A stretch of 64,000 nucleotides of DNA from JAZKFP01 sp040386355 (GTDB lineage: Bacteria > Pseudomonadota > Gammaproteobacteria > Pseudomonadales > UBA6940). Positions 36,691 to 44,443 of the stretch are shown here, in pieces. The notes under the pieces are model-generated. The model did not search any database. It was not told the origin of the DNA and saw only the letters and a program-made list of their open reading frames with translations. How positions within the stretch are numbered: position 1 is the stretch's first letter; the number at the start of each line of letters is the position of its first letter. Location: NCBI GenBank assembly GCA_040386355.1, contig JAZKFP010000056.1, forward strand, positions 1-64,000, given 5' to 3'. Position numbers and translations under genes: made by a program.

Positions 36691-37916
36691 AATGTGCCTG
36701 GCTTAAAAAATATCATTGACTCGACACAAGTTTGGACTTTTTTATAGGTGTTAAGAATTGCCTGCTCTTCTAAAATATTTTGCAATTGAATATCTTGTAA
36801 AATTCTTTCTGCCAAACAACCGTGTACACAAATATTATTTATATTTTCCTGAGTTTGTTTGCCAAGATTTGATTTAACAAAATTAAATATTTCTTGGCGT
36901 AAGTTTTGTCTTGATAATGAAAATTTTTCAATACCAAAAACCTGTAGCAGACTCTTATTTAGTTCAATATTTTGATCTGAAGATATGTGTAGAACATCGA
37001 AAGATTTTTTTAATTGATCAATATCAAGCTGTAGCAATTTTTCTGCAGAATATGACACGGTAACTTTCTCTACTAATTTAAAGAAAAATAGCGCTAAAGT
37101 TACATCTTGAATTGGATTTTCTTGAGTATCCATAACACGAATTTCAATTGCATTACGATCAAAACGTACAATCGCACCACGCGAATTTAACCACTCTTCC
37201 TGTAATATTCTTTCAGGGTCAAACGGAGAAATAGCGGTATACAAACTTTCTAATAGTGCGTGGTATTCAGCTTCAGAACTAATTGGCTCTGGAATAACTT
37301 TACCGCTGATTTGAGGAATTCGAGCTTGGTTTTTTTCGTAGAAATGTAAACGTCTATCTAAAACTTCTGTATGTTTACTCTCTACAATTGGTGAGCTTGC
37401 AGCGAACAAAGGAATGAACGGTAACACAACGCGAATCGCGGCATGAACATGAATTAATTCTTTTTCTGAAGAAAAGGGAAAATTAATATGAATACTTTGA
37501 ACGTTAGACCAACCGTGTCCTTTGCAGCCAAAAATTTTATCATATAATTCATAAATATCTTTTTGCCCATAAGGCCAAAGTCGTATTGGGTCTGATTCTT
37601 TTAAGAAAGGATGCATGCCTCCCCCCAACAAAACACAATCCATCTTTTTCAATTGTTGATTGACATGCAGAAAAGCTTTTTTAAATTCTTCTATTAAATT
37701 TTCATTCGGCGCTTCAGGATTTGAACATTTAAATTCCAGAACATGGCTACACAGTTCATTGCATAAAGTGATAGGCCCTAAATTGACTTCATCACTTTCA
37801 TCAATACCCGTCATATTAAGAAAAAGTTCATCTACTCTCGACTCAATCTTGAGAGTAGATGGATTAACTACCATGTATTCAATTTCAATTCCAGCCGCTT
37901 CGAATGCACCAATCAT
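36687..37916 (-). CDS. GCS2-type glutamate-cysteine-ligase-like carboxylate-amine ligase
   Basis: Glutamine-synthetase-fold ligase of the GCS2 family, 409 residues. It starts with FEAAGIEIEYMVV, in which the GIEIEY acidic cluster binds metal, and shows the family segments LGGGMHPFLK, SIHINFPFSSE and IEIRVMDTQENP. AAGGA six bases before the ATG supports the start. It belongs to the minus-strand cluster C39-like / RimK-like / GCS2 / FGase and overlaps the last gene by ATGA. Cysteine as acceptor is not demonstrated; other GCS2 members use different amines. It is unlikely to be the housekeeping GshA because of this linkage. Confidence 0.87.
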   Translation of the reverse strand: MIGAFEAAGIEIEYMVVNPSTLKIESRVDELFLNMTGIDESDEVNLGPITLCNELCSHVLEFKCSNPEAPNENLIEEFKKAFLHVNQQLKKMDCVLLGGGMHPFLKESDPIRLWPYGQKDIYELYDKIFGCKGHGWSNVQSIHINFPFSSEKELIHVHAAIRVVLPFIPLFAASSPIVESKHTEVLDRRLHFYEKNQARIPQISGKVIPEPISSEAEYHALLESLYTAISPFDPERILQEEWLNSRGAIVRFDRNAIEIRVMDTQENPIQDVTLALFFFKLVEKVTVSYSAEKLLQLDIDQLKKSFDVLHISSDQNIELNKSLLQVFGIEKFSLSRQNLRQEIFNFVKSNLGKQTQENINNICVHGCLAERILQDIQLQNILEEQAILNTYKKVQTCVESMIFFKPGTL

Positions 37917-37928
37917 TTTTAATCCTTC

Positions 37929-38163
37929 TATAGCGAACGCAGAGGGAATTCCCTAAAACACTTTTCAAATATTCAATTAGTTATAGGCAGCGTTCAACAC
38001 GGGCGAAAGATTTTTCGCCCGTATAAACCATTGTCACTTTCCTAAAAATACCTCAATCTCTAATGGTTGCTGTAGGGGCGAATAATTATTCGTCCGTATG
38101 TACTTTCCCACAACACACCTTTTATAAAACATTTCACCATGGAAATCTCATCTGCATTTGGTA
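37929..38163. repeat. palindromic composite repeat, family B copy 3 (about 235 bp)
   Basis: Palindromic blocks ACGGGCGAAAGATTTTTCGC... (37999-38021) and TAGGGGCGAATAATTATTCG... (38072-38097) lie inside flanks that also recur: CCTAAAACACTTTTCAAATATTCA on the left and GGAAATCTCATCTGCATTTGGTAC on the right. Ends are related to the ATACCRAAYGCA motif. It occupies the 285-bp gap between the ATP-grasp and GCS2 genes, inserted in the middle of an otherwise continuous minus-strand cluster. Confidence 0.75.
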
Positions 38164-38201
38164 CGTAATCTGATCTCATATTGTAAAAACACTGACAATT
38201 A

Positions 38202-39680
38202 TTACGCAGCCGGCGCATTTCCATTTATAGATTTAGTTTCACGGTTCATACGTTTAAAAAAGTATTGGATAATTGTTTCGTAGAGCTGATCGCCCGCTAT
38301 TTGATCTTCAATACCTGCGTCAATATTTGGGTTATCGTTAATTTCAATCACGTGAAACTGACCATTAATTTCTTTGATATCTAGTCCATATAATCCATCG
38401 CCAATTAAACGACTGGTTGAACACGCTAGCTCTAATAATCCTTCCGGAACATCTGCAATATCCCAAGTTTTAAATTCTCCTGCTTCTACCGATTTATCCG
38501 CAGTATGTTCATATATTTTCCAAGAATTAGTTACCATAAAATATTGACAAACAAATAATGGTTTATTTTCTAACACTGTTACGCGCCAATCGTAGGCTGT
38601 TGGCATAAACACTTGAGCAATTAATAGCTCAGAATCGTCAAATAGTTTTTCAATTTTTGTATGCGCATCTTCTTCACTAGTTACTTTAATTACGCCATGT
38701 GAAAAAGCACTATCTGGTTGTTTAATAATTTGTGGATATACTAATTTCTTCAATTGCTCTTTGTAAGCAGTTTTAAAAAGAATAATGGTTTCTGGAGAAG
38801 GCACTTTATGCTTTTGAAATAACTCGGCAAGATAAACTTTATTGGTTAAACGAATAATGGCTTCAGGATCGTCAATCACTGGAATATCTAATTCACGTGC
38901 TTTTTGAGCGAATCGAAAAGTATGATGATTAACTTGGGTTGTTTCACGAATAAATAATCCATCAAACTCTCCTAAACGGTGTAAATCTTTTTTAGTAATG
39001 CACTCGCATTCAATACCATATTTAGCTCCAGCAGCAATAATCTTCTTTAATGCCTTCGGATTTGAAGGTGGCATTGGATCTGCAGGATTTATTAAAATTG
39101 CTAAACTGCTTGAAAAAGATTTTAACTTTGGTTTACGCTCATTTTTCTTGAAATAATCATGCGCAAATTGACGTACTGTTTCGTTATGGCTTTCAGCAAC
39201 ATGTCCCAATCCAATAGGACGTAAAGATGAAATCTTCCATTTTTTTTCAAAAACAAAATGTGCTCTTATTAACGGCGCGCTGAATATTCTAGATAATTCA
39301 GCTGATAACACATCGTATTTCTTAGCAATATTCTTACCAAAATAAATACTCAAATCAAAAACGGTAGATTTAATATCTTTTAAGGATTTTTGAATTAATT
39401 CATCGAGATCGTCGGAGCGAAGTCGCCATATCATTCGAGATTTTAAAGCTTCTATTTCTAATACATTAGGAGTCACTCGATGGCCTCGTGCTAAAGCCAG
39501 TAATGAAACATAATATCCTATCGCTTGGTATTGGTAGGAATCACATAAGTTAAATACTCTAAATTGACGACTACGTTGATATTCTTTTTTATTTAAATAG
39601 TCTTGAGCGTAAACAACTTCAACTCCGGATAAATTCTGTGTAATAACATGGTTTCTTTCGACAACCAAAATTTTTCTCAC
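38202..39680 (-). CDS. RimK-type ATP-grasp amide ligase with RLAN N-terminal domain
   Basis: A 492-residue two-part enzyme. The N-terminal 200 residues fit the RimK-like ATP-grasp N-terminal (RLAN) domain, for example RSRQFRVFNLCDSYQYQAIGYYVSLLA. The C-terminal ATP-grasp domain has ATP-binding IIKQPDSAFSHGVIKV, DWRVTVLENKPLF and the metal-binding VIEINDNPNIDAGIED. GTG start with AAGGGG six bases upstream. These ligases join an amino acid (often glutamate) to a carboxylate through an acyl phosphate. Clustering with GCS2, FGase and a peptidase is a recurring bacterial arrangement noted in comparative genomics of amidoligases; the product is unknown. Confidence 0.88.
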   Translation of the reverse strand: MRKILVVERNHVITQNLSGVEVVYAQDYLNKKEYQRSRQFRVFNLCDSYQYQAIGYYVSLLALARGHRVTPNVLEIEALKSRMIWRLRSDDLDELIQKSLKDIKSTVFDLSIYFGKNIAKKYDVLSAELSRIFSAPLIRAHFVFEKKWKISSLRPIGLGHVAESHNETVRQFAHDYFKKNERKPKLKSFSSSLAILINPADPMPPSNPKALKKIIAAGAKYGIECECITKKDLHRLGEFDGLFIRETTQVNHHTFRFAQKARELDIPVIDDPEAIIRLTNKVYLAELFQKHKVPSPETIILFKTAYKEQLKKLVYPQIIKQPDSAFSHGVIKVTSEEDAHTKIEKLFDDSELLIAQVFMPTAYDWRVTVLENKPLFVCQYFMVTNSWKIYEHTADKSVEAGEFKTWDIADVPEGLLELACSTSRLIGDGLYGLDIKEINGQFHVIEINDNPNIDAGIEDQIAGDQLYETIIQYFFKRMNRETKSINGNAPAA

Positions 39681-39727
39681 CCTTGGCCCCTTTTCCTTTT
39701 TTTCGATTCAATTATTTTTTAAGTCAA

Positions 39728-40432
39728 TTACTTTTTAGGTTCAATTAAAAGTAGATTTGCATCGCACGTGACTACACCTAATAAAATAGCGCAGATTAAT
39801 CGATCCAAAGTGACTGAATAGGTGTTGCCTTTTGACAACGGATTTTTTTCATAAGGGTCCGATACTTTAATTAAATTGTTCGTCATATCAAAACCAGATA
39901 AGACAACAAAATGTCCTGTCGGTTCACCCTGTAAGTCGTGATCTACACAGTTTTCAGGAATTTCCCGCATCGCGTGATACAACCATGTTGAGCTTAACGC
40001 ACAGATAATTGGGATATCATCCAGTAAGGGTTTGCGAATAAGATCACTGGATAAATCTTCAAACTTTATTTCGCCGCCACATTGTAGAAACTGTTGATAC
40101 GCTTTTGAAGCAAACCTTAATTTAGGATCGGTTTTAATTTCAGCGTGTAAACCGAGTTTTTCAATTAAAGCATCCGCTGGTAATTCAAACCATGACGGAT
40201 CAAAAATATTAAGATTGAAAGCAAATATTTTTGCGGAGAATCCTTGTGATAAAGCATGAATGCCTAATTGAGGTGTGAGACAACCACCATTTTGCAACAT
40301 AGTGACTTCGCTCAACAGCTTGTCAAAATTAGGATAATATTCATGATATCGATAAACCGAATATAAGCAGGTCGGCCCACAGGTTATATCATTGGGCTGA
40401 CTGACAATATCAAACTCAAGCCTTTTTCGCAT
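39728..40432 (-). CDS. C39-like cysteine peptidase, stand-alone
   Basis: Papain-fold protein of 234 residues with C39 hallmarks: oxyanion Gln and catalytic Cys in SQPNDITCGPTCLYSVYRY (C18), catalytic His in GHFVVLSGFD and Asp in SDPYEKNP. No membrane helices and no ABC transporter domain, unlike bacteriocin-exporting C39 proteins. AAAGG lies seven bases before the ATG. First gene of the four-gene minus-strand cluster; 47 bases before the RimK-type ligase. It may cleave or transfer a small peptide made by the ligases. Role inferred from context. Confidence 0.85.
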   Translation of the reverse strand: MRKRLEFDIVSQPNDITCGPTCLYSVYRYHEYYPNFDKLLSEVTMLQNGGCLTPQLGIHALSQGFSAKIFAFNLNIFDPSWFELPADALIEKLGLHAEIKTDPKLRFASKAYQQFLQCGGEIKFEDLSSDLIRKPLLDDIPIICALSSTWLYHAMREIPENCVDHDLQGEPTGHFVVLSGFDMTNNLIKVSDPYEKNPLSKGNTYSVTLDRLICAILLGVVTCDANLLLIEPKK

Positions 40433-40523
40433 TTTTAAACCTTTATTCTTAAACTAACTTTTTGTTCGTTAGCTTGGATTTCTAACGTTTGGTATGGATT
40501 GAATACTATTGAAGTTTTTAAAA

Positions 40524-40552
40524 GCTTTAAAGAAATAGGTAACAGGTATAAT
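40524..40552 (+). promoter_or_regulatory. predicted sigma-70 promoter of fabI
   Basis: Perfect -10 TATAAT at 40547-40552; a weak -35 (GCTTTA or TTTAAA) lies 15-17 bases upstream. The transcript would start about 35 bases before the fabI ATG. Confidence 0.5.
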
Positions 40553-40592
40553 AGACGGCATCTGCTTCATCGTGTTCAGCAAGGAAAAATTT

Positions 40593-41423
40593 ATGCAAGA
40601 TTTTTTGCAAGGAAAAACCATATTTATCGCGGGCATTGCAAGCACACGTTCAATTGCTTATGGAGTTGCGGAAATATTAAATCAATGTGGTGCCCGTCTA
40701 ATCTTGTCCTACCCATCTGACAAATTAGAAAAACGTCTAAATGAATACGCGCAGCTATGGAATAACAGTGTGGTATTAAAATTGGATGTCAATGATGATA
40801 GTCAGCTTCAAAACCTAGCTTCGCATCTCAAACAACTCAACATTAATACTCTTGATGGAATAGTCCACTCTATTGCATTTGCGCCAGCTGAATCTCTTGC
40901 ATCAGATGATATCTCATTAACCAGCAGACAAGATTTTCAATCAACACTTGAGACAAGTTGCTTCAGTTTAAATGCATTGGTGTTGGCATTACGTTCAATA
41001 TTGATTTCAGGTAGTTCAATCGTAAGTATGACGTATGAAGGCTCTCAAAAAGTTGTACCACATTACAATGTTATGGGTGTTGCCAAAGCCGCATTAGAAA
41101 GTAATATCCGTTATTTAGCATCTGCGCTAGGTCGTGATCAAATTCGAGTCAATGCTATTTCTGCAGGACCTATAAAAACGCTTGCAGCTGCAGGTGTTCC
41201 AGGTTTTAGAAAAATGTTACATCACGCCGAAAGTCATGCACCACTGCATCGATTAACTCAAACTAGAGAAGTGGGACAAGCCACTGCTTTTTTATTGTCA
41301 GACTGGGCAAGTGCGATTACAGGAGAAATAATTCACGTTGATTGCGGGCTTCATATGATAAGTGGAATTGAAATAGATTCAAATCAACAGGTAAAAAATA
41401 TTAATAAAAAGCCATTAACTTAA
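40593..41423 (+). CDS. fabI: enoyl-ACP reductase FabI
   Basis: NADH-dependent trans-2-enoyl-ACP reductase, final step of fatty-acid elongation and target of triclosan-type inhibitors. Cofactor site GIASTRSIAYG (14-24), catalytic Y158 and K165 in the Y-x6-K motif YNVMGVAK, and Y148 in MTYEG. Length 276. AAGGA seven bases before the ATG at 40593 makes this the start; the GTG at 40572 has none. A Lys-rich C-terminal tail of about 15 residues is unusual but short. The terminator stem overlaps the last codons. A second, FabL-like reductase is at 11047. Confidence 0.94.
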   Translation: MQDFLQGKTIFIAGIASTRSIAYGVAEILNQCGARLILSYPSDKLEKRLNEYAQLWNNSVVLKLDVNDDSQLQNLASHLKQLNINTLDGIVHSIAFAPAESLASDDISLTSRQDFQSTLETSCFSLNALVLALRSILISGSSIVSMTYEGSQKVVPHYNVMGVAKAALESNIRYLASALGRDQIRVNAISAGPIKTLAAAGVPGFRKMLHHAESHAPLHRLTQTREVGQATAFLLSDWASAITGEIIHVDCGLHMISGIEIDSNQQVKNINKKPLT

Positions 41424-41442
41424 TTGTAGAAAATGGCTTTTT
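41406..41442 (+). terminator. intrinsic terminator overlapping the fabI stop codon
   Basis: AAAAAGCCATT and AATGGCTTTTT form a perfect 11-bp stem around a 15-nt loop. The 5' arm lies inside the last codons of fabI. On the minus strand it also follows the lipoprotein gene, so it may act in both directions. Confidence 0.8.
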
Positions 41443-41453
41443 AGTTTTATTGA

Positions 41454-41591
41454 TTAAGCGCCTTGTGGTAGAAAATCAATACAATTGCCTTTTGCTTTAT
41501 TCCAACAAATTGAGGGATCAATATCACAACCGCTTAGAAAAAACATTCCGAAAACCAGGGAGAGAGCAGCAAAAATTTTCTTATTGTTCAT
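41454..41591 (-). CDS. small lipoprotein, 45 aa
   Basis: Reading leftward from the ATG at 41591: a basic N-terminus MNNKK, a hydrophobic segment IFAALSLVFGMFF and a lipobox LSGC, then about 23 residues containing two more Cys (ICWNKAKGNCIDF). Signal peptidase II cleavage before Cys22 would leave a lipid-anchored peptide of 24 residues with a possible disulfide. AGGAG seven bases upstream, a promoter at 41609-41637 and a terminator downstream make it very likely real. It resembles entericidin-class small lipoproteins in size only. Function unknown. Confidence 0.82.
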   Translation of the reverse strand: MNNKKIFAALSLVFGMFFLSGCDIDPSICWNKAKGNCIDFLPQGA

Positions 41592-41608
41592 AGATGAACT
41601 CCTGTATT

Positions 41609-41637
41609 ATTTAATAAAATACACTCTTAAGGTGCAA
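41609..41637 (-). promoter_or_regulatory. predicted sigma-70 promoter of the small lipoprotein gene
   Basis: On the minus strand, TTGCAC (41637-41632), a 17-base spacer, then TTAAAT (41614-41609). It lies 18 bases before the lipoprotein ATG. Confidence 0.5.
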
Positions 41638-41653
41638 GTGTCCGAACTTTACC

Positions 41654-41679
41654 GATACTTGTAGTGTAAGGCAAGTATC
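41654..41679 (-). other. 8-bp inverted repeat between the ABC1 gene and the lipoprotein gene
   Basis: GATACTTG and CAAGTATC separated by ten bases, about 40 bases past the ABC1-kinase stop. No T run, so either a weak transcript end or an operator just upstream of the lipoprotein promoter. Confidence 0.4.
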
Positions 41680-41719
41680 CTGTAACAACGATAACTTACT
41701 ATTCAGACTTTTTTCGCTA

Positions 41720-43033
41720 TTACACAGTAGTTTTTACTTCAGCAGCACCCATTGAAAATAAACATTCTGTTAATAATTCTCGTGGCGAAACTTGAATTTG
41801 TTTTAACAAACCACCTAATACAATAATGACTCTCGACAACACAATAAACTCATTAGGTATTTTTATACCCGCTTGACGCAAATCCTTTAGAAGCTGAGAC
41901 ATTTCTTCTTCTATGGAATCTTGACGTCCAGCAGTCGCAATATAATCACCAATTTTGTTAAAAATCTCCGGTGATTCTGCTGCAAAACCAGCATTTTGAA
42001 AAATTTCAGCCCAGTTCGATTGCAGACCCATTCTTAATAAATTCATGAATAATGCAGCATATGCTTTGCGTTGAGCATCCGTTAAGCGCCCCACTAAACC
42101 AAAGTCCAAAGCGTATAAAACATTTTCAGATACAATAAAATTTCCCGGATGCGGATCAGCGTGATATGTACCAAATAAAAATATTTGACGAAAAATACTG
42201 GTGACTAATGTCTTAAGATAATGGTGACGTTTTTCGTAGCTAGCTTCCTTTAAAACTTTACTCAAAGGTTGACCTTCAATCCACTGAGCTACGATTATTT
42301 TTGAGGAACCTAACTCTGGAAAGACTTTTGGAATTCCAATCTGTATATGTGGAGCTAATACATGAAAGTATTCAATATTAGATTGCTCACGTTCAAAATC
42401 GAGCTCACCGTTAGTCATTTCTATTAATTCATCGGTAATTTGCACTAAATCTAATTCTTTGAAAAAGCTACGAAACATTTTCGCTAAATTTACCAAAGCA
42501 ATACGATCTTGCTGAAGCAATAATTCTAATCCAGGTAGCTGTACTTTAACGGCGACTTCTTCACCAGAAATTAATGTAGCTTTATAAACCTGTGCAATTG
42601 ACGCAGTAGCTACCGGCACAACATCGAAATGTTTAAAGTATCGTTCCCAATGTTCTCCCCAAGTTGCTTCAATAGTCGGCAGCATTTCAGACCAAGGAAT
42701 AACTTTTGCTGATCGCTGAAGTGTCTGAAAAATTTCGACAAACTCTGTGGGAAGTAAATCAGGACGACAACTTAAGTATTGTGCAAATTTAACCCATAGC
42801 GCGCCATTTTCTCGACAAACATCTGCCACGGTTTGCGCCATATCAAAACGCAAAGCTTGTTTTGCCTCTTCTTTTTCTTGTGGATCCGTAGAATGATTTT
42901 TGATTTTAGTATATTGGCGATACGCAGATTCTAATGAGCGTAATGCTTTTAAAACTCGAATATAACGTTCCCGACCTTCATACAAAGATGCTGCATCACT
43001 TAAAAACTGGTTAATTTTTGCAAATCGACTCAT
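41720..43033 (-). CDS. ABC1/UbiB-family atypical kinase
   Basis: Member of the ABC1/UbiB/COQ8 kinase-like family. Recognisable are the alanine-rich loop PVATASIAQVYKATL, the ATP Lys in GEEVAVKVQLPG, the ExD region GELDFEREQSNIEYF, HADPHPGNFIV (catalytic-loop Asp) and LDFGLVGRL (metal Asp). The inhibitory KxGQ motif reads KFAQ, a Gly to Ala change. No C-terminal membrane helices like those of UbiB are evident, so it may be a paralogue rather than the ubiquinone-pathway UbiB. The ATG at 43033 overlaps the gor stop as ATGA, a better start than 43048; the product is 437 residues. Translation is coupled to gor. Substrate unknown. Confidence 0.87.
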   Translation of the reverse strand: MSRFAKINQFLSDAASLYEGRERYIRVLKALRSLESAYRQYTKIKNHSTDPQEKEEAKQALRFDMAQTVADVCRENGALWVKFAQYLSCRPDLLPTEFVEIFQTLQRSAKVIPWSEMLPTIEATWGEHWERYFKHFDVVPVATASIAQVYKATLISGEEVAVKVQLPGLELLLQQDRIALVNLAKMFRSFFKELDLVQITDELIEMTNGELDFEREQSNIEYFHVLAPHIQIGIPKVFPELGSSKIIVAQWIEGQPLSKVLKEASYEKRHHYLKTLVTSIFRQIFLFGTYHADPHPGNFIVSENVLYALDFGLVGRLTDAQRKAYAALFMNLLRMGLQSNWAEIFQNAGFAAESPEIFNKIGDYIATAGRQDSIEEEMSQLLKDLRQAGIKIPNEFIVLSRVIIVLGGLLKQIQVSPRELLTECLFSMGAAEVKTTV

Positions 43034-44394
43034 CGTAAAGTAACCCATTCTTCAGCAGAAGTCGGATGAATCCCGACAGTTTCATTTAACATAGCCTTAG
43101 TTACTCCAGCTTGTAACGCAACTGCCATTCCTTGAATAATTTCTGGTGCATCAATACCTATCATATGGAAACCTAAAACACGATCTGATTCAGTACATAC
43201 AATTAATTTAATAAGCGTTTTAACAGCATGCTCTCTATGTGGTGCGTATTTCATTGCTAAAAAATCTGCTTGAAAAACGTGAGCAGTAAATCCTTGTTTT
43301 TTAGCTTGTTCCAATGTCATACCCACAGTTGCTATAGGTGGTGATGTAAAAACCGCAGTAGCAATATTTTCATAGTTAATAGGCTTTAATACAAAATCTT
43401 TTTGAAATAAATGACGCGCTACATTTTCACCTTGACGTAAGGCAACTGGGGTAAGAGGCAAATAGCCAGTGATATCTCCAACCGCAAATACATCAGATAT
43501 TGAGGTTTGAAATTGACTATCCACTTCTAACCAACCCTGTGTATTTTTTTTCAATAATAAGTTTTTAATTCCAGCATCTTCTAAATCAATTGAACGGCCA
43601 GCAGCACACAAAGAAACATTGCAAACAACAGAACGCCCCGACTTAAAATGTACTGAAATATAATTATCCTTCTGTTCTAGCCTAACAACACTGTCGTTAA
43701 CTATGTATTCAATATTCAATAAATCAAATTCTTTATAGAGCCGATTTACTATATCTGGATCGAAATCTTTAAGAAAAGTGCTGCGAGTTGCTAACGTTAC
43801 TTTTGTCCCCCATTGGGCAAAGATAGTTGCTATTTCAACTGCGATATATCCACCGCCATAAATAAATAAGTGCTTTGGTAATTCAGGTAGTGAAAAAATT
43901 TCATCCGATGTAATCCAATATTCACTGCCAGGAACTTCAACAATATTAGGTCGGGTACCGGTTGCTAATAACAAGCGATCGGCCTGTAACGTTATTGCAG
44001 GATGGGAGGAGGATTGAATTGAAATAGTATGCGGATCTTCAACAATGCCAAAACCATTAAAATAATCAGCACCTGATTTTTTTATAGTCGCTTCGTACAA
44101 ACCATTTAAACGATTAATATCTTTTGCAACAAAATTAGTCCAATAATTCCAATCAAAATTAAATTGAGGAATATGATATCCCCATGCGGCACTACGAATT
44201 AAATCAAAATGCAAATTTGCTGCATAGGAAAATAATTTTTTAGGAACACACCCCACATTAACACAGGTTCCACCAATTTTACGTTTTTCAATTAATGCTA
44301 CTTTTGCACCTAATGACGCTGCTATTCGAGCAGCTCTTACTCCACCAGATCCTGCACCTAGTACTACTAAATCATAGGACTTTGATTGACTCAA
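43030..44394 (-). CDS. gor: glutathione-disulfide reductase
   Basis: FAD-dependent pyridine-nucleotide disulfide oxidoreductase reducing glutathione disulfide with NADPH. FAD loop VLGAGSGGVRAARIAA (11-26), redox-active C44 and C49 in GGTCVNVGCVPKK, NADP-binding IYGGGYIAVEIA, DVFAVGDITG and the C-terminal active-site HPTSAEEWVTLR (His-Pro-Thr). Length 454 fits. It overlaps the ABC1 kinase gene by ATGA. Glutathione reductase rather than dihydrolipoamide or mercuric reductase is supported by the HPT-SAEE C-terminus. Confidence 0.94.
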   Translation of the reverse strand: MSQSKSYDLVVLGAGSGGVRAARIAASLGAKVALIEKRKIGGTCVNVGCVPKKLFSYAANLHFDLIRSAAWGYHIPQFNFDWNYWTNFVAKDINRLNGLYEATIKKSGADYFNGFGIVEDPHTISIQSSSHPAITLQADRLLLATGTRPNIVEVPGSEYWITSDEIFSLPELPKHLFIYGGGYIAVEIATIFAQWGTKVTLATRSTFLKDFDPDIVNRLYKEFDLLNIEYIVNDSVVRLEQKDNYISVHFKSGRSVVCNVSLCAAGRSIDLEDAGIKNLLLKKNTQGWLEVDSQFQTSISDVFAVGDITGYLPLTPVALRQGENVARHLFQKDFVLKPINYENIATAVFTSPPIATVGMTLEQAKKQGFTAHVFQADFLAMKYAPHREHAVKTLIKLIVCTESDRVLGFHMIGIDAPEIIQGMAVALQAGVTKAMLNETVGIHPTSAEEWVTLR

Positions 44395-44443
44395 TCTCTC
44401 ACCTTTTATATTTAATTAATTTCTATTTATTCCTCGCGGTGAA

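Noticed and set aside
40499..40720. 73-residue plus-strand frame overlapping the start of fabI
   Set aside because: Different frame covering the fabI promoter, ribosome binding site and first codons; no features of its own.
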